From Candidatus Poribacteria bacterium (GTDB taxonomy: Bacteria > Poribacteria > WGA-4E > WGA-3G): a stretch of DNA of 64,000 bases. Shown here one piece after another: positions 58,698-64,000 of the stretch (positions are counted from its first letter, which is position 1; each line of letters begins with the position of its first letter). The DNA is taken from positions 1 to 64,000 of the forward strand of contig JAAXGN010000036.1 of the NCBI GenBank assembly GCA_012267415.1, in the 5' to 3' direction. The notes under the pieces are model-generated. The model did no database searches and was not told the origin of the DNA. It saw nothing but the letters and a program-made list of their open reading frames with translations. Both the position numbers and the translations under genes were made by a program.

Positions 58698-58802
58698 TGT
58701 TTTTCATTAATGTTGTTTTTTATCTGATTTAAGAGTGCAATTTTGCTGATCAATCAGAATGCTTAATACCTCTTAGAGACTATTTGCTTTCTTAGAATAT
58801 AT

Positions 58803-59327
58803 TTAAAATTCTGTTGGGAAGTTGCCGCGTGCGGCATCCATCACTTCACCTGTAATTTCAGTGTGTCCGTTGTCTTTAGCGTAACTCTCTATTCCCATTT
58901 TAGCCATGGGACGAACAAAACTTGGGATCCGTTCTAAACGTTCTAATGCTTCTGATGTCCATTGTAGACCATCGGGTTCCGTTGTAGTGTTTTCCTCAAA
59001 TGCATCAGATATTACAGATGTAAAGGGACATTTTCCACCTTCTTGTGTTTCTGCTGTTTCTGTCCCTGCCTGCATGTTTGGCATGATGTTTTGCTTTCCT
59101 GTCTCTAACTGGGAACGTATCATCTGCATCGGTTGTGCAGTTTCGTTATTACCACCGAGTTTCAGGTCTAAAGATTTCAACATCTGCGTTTCGGATGGAT
59201 TAAGGAACATTGCAATCTCAGTAAAACATTCTGGACATTCAAAAACAGCCGTGATGGAGCCTTGTTCAGGACGTGTTACATCTTTAAATTTCATTGCTGA
59301 ATCGCATTCTATACATAGAAATTTCAT
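58803..59327 (-). CDS. Zinc-ribbon protein with C-terminal PCP_red-like domain
   Basis: This 174-residue protein has an N-terminal four-cysteine knuckle pair (KFLCIECDSAMKF and FECPECFTEIAMF), a linker of about 75 residues that contains GGKCPFTSVI, and a final PCP_red-like domain (about 122-170, LQWTSEALERLERIPSFVRP then MAKMGIESYAKDNGHTEIT). The same order, metal knuckle then PCP_red, recurs in the universal-stress-type protein at 61757. It lies 27 nt downstream of the Mrp ATPase gene and is probably co-transcribed with it. The function is unknown. Confidence 0.78.
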   Translation of the reverse strand: MKFLCIECDSAMKFKDVTRPEQGSITAVFECPECFTEIAMFLNPSETQMLKSLDLKLGGNNETAQPMQMIRSQLETGKQNIMPNMQAGTETAETQEGGKCPFTSVISDAFEENTTTEPDGLQWTSEALERLERIPSFVRPMAKMGIESYAKDNGHTEITGEVMDAARGNFPTEF

Positions 59328-59354
59328 CTGTTAATCTCCTGGAATTCATACCCG

Positions 59355-60236
59355 TTATGTTTTAAAGAAACTCTGAATCTTCTTTGCGACCTGTATTAAG
59401 GATTTACTTGTATCGGTATCTGGATATTTATTTACATACGGTGTGCCACTATCGCTGCAATGAGAGAGTTTGGGATCAAAAGGAATCTGACCAATGATTG
59501 TTGACTGAAAAGGGTTATCAGAAGTTTGCTCTGAAGCAAAGAGTTGTTCGCTTTCACCGCAATGCTGACAGATATAGTAAGCCATATTTTCAACTACCCC
59601 GATGATTGGTACTTTTAGGATGTCTCTGGTCATGGTTACTGACTTCTTTACAATCAGGTGTGATACATCGGATGGGATTGTGATGATAACTACACCACCG
59701 AGATCAGGAATGAGTTCAATCACATTCGGGAGACGTTCAGAACCCGGTGGTAGATCCAGTAGCAAATAATCCAATTCACCCCATTGTGTATCTGCGATAA
59801 ACTCTCGTAGTGCGCTTACTTCCATCGTGCTTCGCCAAGTGAATGCATCTTTCTGAGAATGTGCGTTCCACATCACAGGTGAATCATCGTCTGAGAGGAG
59901 TAGATCCATTGATATGATCTTAGTTCCATGTGAATCGGTTGCGGGGATGACGCCAGATGCTGTGTATTCAAGTGTAGCGTTGCGTACCCCCATCATTTTT
60001 GCGATTGTAGGACCATTTATATCTGCATCCACGATACCAACGGAACACCCCATTCGTGTTAGTGCAGTAGCAAGATTTGCTGTAATAGCACTTTTTCCAA
60101 CACCCCCTTTCCCACTCATAATTGCGACGGTGTGGTCTATGAAAGAGAGTCTCTGATTTAGGCGAGTATGCTGGTCGTTGACTTGCCCGATAATGTTGGA
60201 CCCGGCATCTCCCGGGAGTTGTGTGTACGTTTTCAC
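59355..60236 (-). CDS. mrp: Mrp/ApbC/NBP35-family Fe-S cluster carrier ATPase
   Basis: This 293-residue P-loop ATPase has the deviant Walker A motif IMSGKGGVGKSAITANLATAL, the switch segment GIVDADINGPTIAKMMG and DYLLLDLPPGSER. The CxxC motif in MAYYICQHCGESEQLF holds the bridging 4Fe-4S cluster in a dimer. Mrp proteins store and hand clusters to apo-proteins. The radical SAM and zinc/cysteine-rich proteins encoded next to it are possible clients. Its start overlaps the stop of the PQQ-like propeller gene by four bases. Confidence 0.95.
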   Translation of the reverse strand: MKTYTQLPGDAGSNIIGQVNDQHTRLNQRLSFIDHTVAIMSGKGGVGKSAITANLATALTRMGCSVGIVDADINGPTIAKMMGVRNATLEYTASGVIPATDSHGTKIISMDLLLSDDDSPVMWNAHSQKDAFTWRSTMEVSALREFIADTQWGELDYLLLDLPPGSERLPNVIELIPDLGGVVIITIPSDVSHLIVKKSVTMTRDILKVPIIGVVENMAYYICQHCGESEQLFASEQTSDNPFQSTIIGQIPFDPKLSHCSDSGTPYVNKYPDTDTSKSLIQVAKKIQSFFKT

Positions 60237-61585
60237 TTTTTCTGACTGATGGCGTATAGTGCATCATAACTTCGTAGATATAACGTTCCATCTACAATGA
60301 CAGGTGATGCAGCAACGGGTTCATCTATTGAATTGGTTGCGACGATTTCAAAGTCTCGTCCAGCTTTTACTACATTGACAACACCATCGCGCGCGGTAAG
60401 ATAGATATGACCGTTTGCGTAGATAGGTGAAGACCGGTGTCTATGCCGATGTGTTCTTTCTCTGTATAGAAGATCTCCTGTTTTTGCGTCAAGACAGATA
60501 AGGTCTCCGTTTTCTCTACATAGATAGACCAGACCGTCATGTATGAGTGGTGAAGGAACATCGGGTGTACCGTTCTGAAGCTTCCAGATTTGCCATTCGG
60601 TGTCAGTAATATCACCTTTGCCATTCGGTGCTAATCCTACAACGGGTCCATTTTTTGCTGTTGGCACAACGATTAAACCTTCAGTTGCTACTGGGGACGC
60701 AACGAGACGAAATGAAGAGTTGTAGTTGAATAGAGGGTTCAATCCGCCGCAACGCCATATCTCACTTCCATCATCAAGGCTGTGAGCGGTGACGTAGTCT
60801 GCACCGTGTACGACGAGGAATTCATGGTTTGTGTCTTTGTAAAGTATTGGAGATGTATAGGCGTGTTCACATTCTCGTGTTGCATCACTTTGACGGTCAT
60901 GTTTCCAAATTTCCTCACCTGTCATCTTATTAAGTGCTATGACTAACCATGCGTTACTATGTATGAGTGTAATGTATAACTTATCCTTATAGAGAAGTGG
61001 GGTTGAAGACATAAGAAAACCGAGTCTGAATCTGCCGTATCGTTCTTCAAGATTTATATTCCAAACAAGTTCACCTTGAAAATCATAGCATACAAGGGTT
61101 CCGTTTCCGATAAATGCCCACACGTGTTTTCCATCAGTCGTTGGTGAAGGTGCTGCGTAGTTAACTTCGTCTCCTCTGGAACCTCGGTTATTATCTGAAA
61201 GCGTGCGTTTCCATTGGATTTCCCCTGCAGTACTGACACACATCAGCACAATTTTAGTTTCATCATAAGGTTCTTCAGGTGGACCTTCATCAGCAGATGT
61301 AAGGAATATTTTGTCTTGCCACACGACGGGTGTAGATGCACCTTCTCCTGGTAGCGGTAGTCTCCACCGAACATTTTCAGTTTGACTCCATTCAGTAGGG
61401 ACATCTTTTGCGTGGCTGATACCGTCATTGTTTGGACCTCTCCATTGATTCCAATTCTTTGAATGATCGTCTGCGTGTGCAATATTCGTTACGGATATAG
61501 TGTGAACACATACATTGACAAGTAGAATTGATAAGGTCAAACATAGAAAGGTAGTAATTTGGTTTAGAGAAAACTTCATCTTCAT
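60233..61585 (-). CDS. Exported PQQ-binding-like beta-propeller protein
   Basis: This protein of about 450 residues has a signal peptide (about 8-38, ending NIAHA). A propeller follows with repeated PQQ-like blades: NWNQWRGPNNDGISHA, AGEIQWKRTLSDN, GELVWNINLEERYG, TGEEIWKHDRQ and KTGDLLYRERTH. Many such proteins do not bind PQQ and serve as BamB-like or secreted binding proteins. ATG 61585 lies six bases after GGAGG (61592-61596); an ATG one codon earlier and one two codons later are alternatives. It overlaps the Mrp gene, so an exported propeller and a cytosolic Fe-S carrier are translated from one message. Confidence 0.85.
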   Translation of the reverse strand: MKMKFSLNQITTFLCLTLSILLVNVCVHTISVTNIAHADDHSKNWNQWRGPNNDGISHAKDVPTEWSQTENVRWRLPLPGEGASTPVVWQDKIFLTSADEGPPEEPYDETKIVLMCVSTAGEIQWKRTLSDNNRGSRGDEVNYAAPSPTTDGKHVWAFIGNGTLVCYDFQGELVWNINLEERYGRFRLGFLMSSTPLLYKDKLYITLIHSNAWLVIALNKMTGEEIWKHDRQSDATRECEHAYTSPILYKDTNHEFLVVHGADYVTAHSLDDGSEIWRCGGLNPLFNYNSSFRLVASPVATEGLIVVPTAKNGPVVGLAPNGKGDITDTEWQIWKLQNGTPDVPSPLIHDGLVYLCRENGDLICLDAKTGDLLYRERTHRHRHRSSPIYANGHIYLTARDGVVNVVKAGRDFEIVATNSIDEPVAASPVIVDGTLYLRSYDALYAISQKK

Positions 61586-61653
61586 CATGCACCTCCGTTT
61601 TATGTATTCCATCATATATTTCTTCGTCAAATACACAATCACATCCACCGTCA

Positions 61654-61745
61654 ATAAACATATCGTCCCTACGGGACTAAAGAGAGTTTGTATAACGATT
61701 TTCTATAAACATATCGTCCCTACGGGACTAAAGAGAGTTTGTATT
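61654..61745. repeat. 51-bp tandem repeat, two copies
   Basis: ATAAACATATCGTCCCTACG starts at 61654 and again 51 bp later at 61705. Each unit contains the palindrome GTCCCTACGGGAC and ends GTTTGTAT. It is the same unit as at 21131. It fills the gap between the universal stress gene and the propeller gene. Confidence 0.85.
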
Positions 61746-61756
61746 TGACACCATTC

Positions 61757-63667
61757 TTACGCTGTTTCTTCTGTATTTTTGGGTTGATAATACTCACCTA
61801 ATACTTCATTCGCGAGACTTCGTCCATCTTCAATGACACGTGCGGCGAAATCGAGCGTGACTTCTGTAATACTTGCTTCCATTGCGCGTTGTTCAATTCG
61901 TGTCTGTGTAATATTTCGCATAAATCCAGCAGGAACCAAGTTTAGTCGTTCTATTGCCTCATCTGTCCATTTAAGAGAACTGTCAATATTAATGGGTGTC
62001 TGCAGTTCTGTCGCTTCCGATTGCGATTGCATTGCTCTTAACTCGGGTGCATCTTCACGGACTGCGGCTGCTTCACCCATGCTATCATCAATAATCTGCA
62101 TTGCGAATGCATTTGTGATTGTGTGAATTTTTTGGGAACGCGCAGATTTTTCAATCCGTGCTTTAACATTGCGTCTCATATAACCGCGCGGGACGGTGCG
62201 TAATGCTTTTTTTGACTGCTCTGACCATTGTAGTCTGACCCCATCAAATGTTTCCTCTTCTGCAGTTCCACCTTCGTCTATAGCGATATGTTCAATAGTA
62301 TCTTTGTCAACCATTTGGAATCGTTCAGGTGGAGAACTACAGACGGGACATTTTTTAGGTTGTTGATTATGCGCTGCATACCCACACTCACCACAGATAT
62401 AGGTTTGGACATCACCTGCATCTAAGATTTTCTGTTCAGCGATTTCTTTTGCTACGCGTGTTAGTTTTTTGGATGCCCGTTGCGGCATGATTGCTTCCAT
62501 TGCACTATCAATTACACTCTCTGTGATAACAGAGTGTCCACGTTCAATAGCAAATCGGTGGACTGCGGTTTTTGCGATTCCCCGGACTAAAGGTGGTGCT
62601 TTCTCCATACGGTCCATTGCTTCTTGTGTCCAGACAAGCGTTTCTTCAGCTTTTACATCAATCTGTGGGAAGTAACGTTGACTTGTCAGGAGAACGTTGC
62701 ATGGTGCAAGTCGTAGGAGGTTTTCTGCTGTGCTACCGATATCAGAATCTTGTTCATTATGCACTCCGATTTTTCCGATAACGAGGAGCCACGGTTGGGT
62801 TTTGCGTGTATATTGTAGGATTTTCTCGTACGCTTTGCCATCAAGGAGTGTGATTTTGAGTTGATAATCGTGATCTTCCTTGGCAATTGAACGTGCCACC
62901 TCAAGATGTGACTGGTATATTTTTGCGAGTCCGGTATCAATTACTTCTTCATGGAGTTGTTCCTGTTCTTTGAATCTGAAAGTTCTTGCTGCTCTTTCTG
63001 TGAGGACATTGACAACTGAGTTGAAGACGATGTAGTGCAAATATGGATCATATACGCCAACTGCTTCAACCTGTTTGTTGAACTTTTGTCCCAAGCGAAT
63101 TGCGGTTTTTAATCCGTGGAAAGATTCCGGACTACCATCAATACCTACAAGGATGTTTCCGGACTGTTCTTGTATCGGTTCAAGATTACGGACCACGAGT
63201 GTATCTGTCGTGATTCTTCGGATAACGCGTTCGCACACGCCACCAATAAGACTGTCCTTCACTGCTCCCATTCCGAGGGCACCCATAATGACCAGATCAT
63301 AGTCGCTTTCTTCAATGTCTTCAACGAGTTTGATATAGTGCTTCCCTTCAGGCATCTTTGCTTCAAACGGGATTTCCAATTTTTCACATTTCTGCTTCAT
63401 TACCTCAAGATATGAATCTGATATAAGTTGTAGTCCCATAGTTATGAGTGTGTCGTGGATTCGTCGCTGCTTTTCCAGTTCAACTTCATCCTGATATTCT
63501 TCGGGTAATGTATATTCCATCTGCTTAAAACGCACATCGTGCATTTTAGCGGCATAGACGTGAGAGCCTACCAATTCGGAGTTGAATTTCTTGGCAAATG
63601 CTACAGCTAAGTCTATACTTGCATCTGAATAATCTGAGTTATCTACTGGAACATATATCTTCTTCAT
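61757..63667 (-). CDS. Universal stress protein with rubredoxin-like knuckle and three PCP_red-like domains
   Basis: This 636-residue multidomain protein starts with two UspA domains (about 1-160 and 167-335), the first with MKKIYVPVDNSDYSDASIDL and IMGALGMGAVKDSLIGGVCE, the second with ILVGIDGSPESFHGL. Three PCP_red-like domains follow, at about 345-392 (LVWTQEAMDRMEKAPPLVRG), 480-528 (LQWSEQSKKALRTVPRGYMR) and 568-615 (LKWTDEAIERLNLVPAGFMR). Between the first two lies a rubredoxin-like iron or zinc site, YICGECGYAAHNQQPKKCPVC. I know of no characterised protein with this order. Stress or redox sensing is a guess. Confidence 0.88.
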   Translation of the reverse strand: MKKIYVPVDNSDYSDASIDLAVAFAKKFNSELVGSHVYAAKMHDVRFKQMEYTLPEEYQDEVELEKQRRIHDTLITMGLQLISDSYLEVMKQKCEKLEIPFEAKMPEGKHYIKLVEDIEESDYDLVIMGALGMGAVKDSLIGGVCERVIRRITTDTLVVRNLEPIQEQSGNILVGIDGSPESFHGLKTAIRLGQKFNKQVEAVGVYDPYLHYIVFNSVVNVLTERAARTFRFKEQEQLHEEVIDTGLAKIYQSHLEVARSIAKEDHDYQLKITLLDGKAYEKILQYTRKTQPWLLVIGKIGVHNEQDSDIGSTAENLLRLAPCNVLLTSQRYFPQIDVKAEETLVWTQEAMDRMEKAPPLVRGIAKTAVHRFAIERGHSVITESVIDSAMEAIMPQRASKKLTRVAKEIAEQKILDAGDVQTYICGECGYAAHNQQPKKCPVCSSPPERFQMVDKDTIEHIAIDEGGTAEEETFDGVRLQWSEQSKKALRTVPRGYMRRNVKARIEKSARSQKIHTITNAFAMQIIDDSMGEAAAVREDAPELRAMQSQSEATELQTPINIDSSLKWTDEAIERLNLVPAGFMRNITQTRIEQRAMEASITEVTLDFAARVIEDGRSLANEVLGEYYQPKNTEETA

Positions 63668-63732
63668 TTTATTTTCTCACATGTCATTTATTGGTCGGGC
63701 CACCTAAAAATGGCCACCCCTACATCATGAAC

Positions 63733-63996
63733 CTATTCTGTTTTCTTACCCTCACTCGTCTTGTAATGTGAACCAATGTATCCACCAAGAATGTGTGCTA
63801 TCAAGGTTGCTGGCCACAGGTATACAATTGCTGTTTGCCATTGCCAGTTGAGTAGAAAACGTCTGACGATTATGTTTAGCACGATAGGAATATATAAACA
63901 TCTACTCCATGGACGACTGAACTTTTTATATCTTACACGATAAAAACCGAAAGGAAAATGCACCACAAATGCGACGATTGAGATTAATAGGTTCAA
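63733..63996 (-). CDS. Small membrane protein, 5' end possibly beyond window
   Basis: At least 87 residues with three hydrophobic stretches (about 1-17, 33-46 and 55-74) and a polar C-terminus. The possible TTG at 63996 lies four bases from the window edge, and the frame stays open to the edge, so the gene may start further out. No family is recognised. Confidence 0.5.
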   Translation of the reverse strand: MNLLISIVAFVVHFPFGFYRVRYKKFSRPWSRCLYIPIVLNIIVRRFLLNWQWQTAIVYLWPATLIAHILGGYIGSHYKTSEGKKTE

Positions 63997-64000
63997 ATCC

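Noticed and set aside
63985-64000. tRNA T-arm-like GGTTCAAATCC at the window end
   Set aside because: No matching tRNA arms lie before it, and the sequence falls inside a minus-strand membrane-protein frame.

Overview
This window is 64 kb of a moderately AT-rich bacterial chromosome with about 60 genes. I found no rRNA, tRNA or CRISPR array. The gene content suggests a Gram-negative environmental lineage: a beta-barrel porin, signal-peptide proteins, phytanoyl-CoA dioxygenase, Gfo/Idh/MocA oxidoreductases, SUMF1-like and Uma2 proteins, and PQQ-like and WD40 propellers. Together with many short inverted repeats between genes, this resembles Candidatus Poribacteria or a related group. That placement is inference from gene-family composition and was not tested.

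Layout. 1-1.9 kb: sulfur-trafficking genes (TusA-like, DsrE-like and a TusA-OsmC fusion). 1.9-3.8 kb: a decayed accessory patch with a small protein, an aspartic-protease stub, an antitoxin-like gene and an orphan type I restriction specificity gene. 4-15.4 kb: a MetE-like methyltransferase, a DUF4432 protein, an exported protein, a frameshifted porin, a BCCT transporter, tsaD-tsaC and a sulfotransferase. 15.5-20.1 kb: four exported minus-strand genes. 20.2-27.7 kb: a sugar isomerase, purN, an ECF sigma/anti-sigma/VWA operon, a TPR protein, an FGE-like protein and an aldo/keto reductase. 28-37.4 kb: carbohydrate metabolism (NagA-like, isomerase, Gfo/Idh, alcohol dehydrogenase), FdhD, a TPR-propeller and a Uma2 protein. 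37.5-38.9 kb: a TnpB-only insertion sequence. 39-43.1 kb: a CCA-adding-type enzyme and membrane proteins.

43.4-47.1 kb is a sulfur-assimilation cluster: Rrf2 regulator, CysK, CysH, a CysO/ThiS-like sulfur carrier, and a JAMM (Mec+-like) protease fused to a NIL domain. It resembles the CysO-CysM-Mec pathway of Mycobacterium tuberculosis, but this carrier has three residues after its Gly-Gly that should need trimming. The codons for those residues lie in a copy of a local repeat.

55.4-63.7 kb (minus strand) is the most unusual region. Six copies of what I read as the PCP_red domain (C-terminal domain of the light-independent protochlorophyllide reductase B subunit) occur in four nearby genes: a coiled-coil protein, a radical SAM/SPASM protein, a zinc-ribbon protein, and a universal stress protein that also carries a rubredoxin-like knuckle and has three copies. 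An Mrp-type Fe-S ATPase, a CopD/HemJ-like membrane protein and a PQQ-like propeller are interleaved. No chlorophyll genes are present. This could be an undescribed tetrapyrrole- or redox-related system.

The intergenic DNA holds at least six families of small palindromic, MITE-like elements. One copy has a perfect 9-bp target duplication, and some copies form the stop codons of neighbouring genes. Further repeats are 51-bp and 32-bp tandem units.
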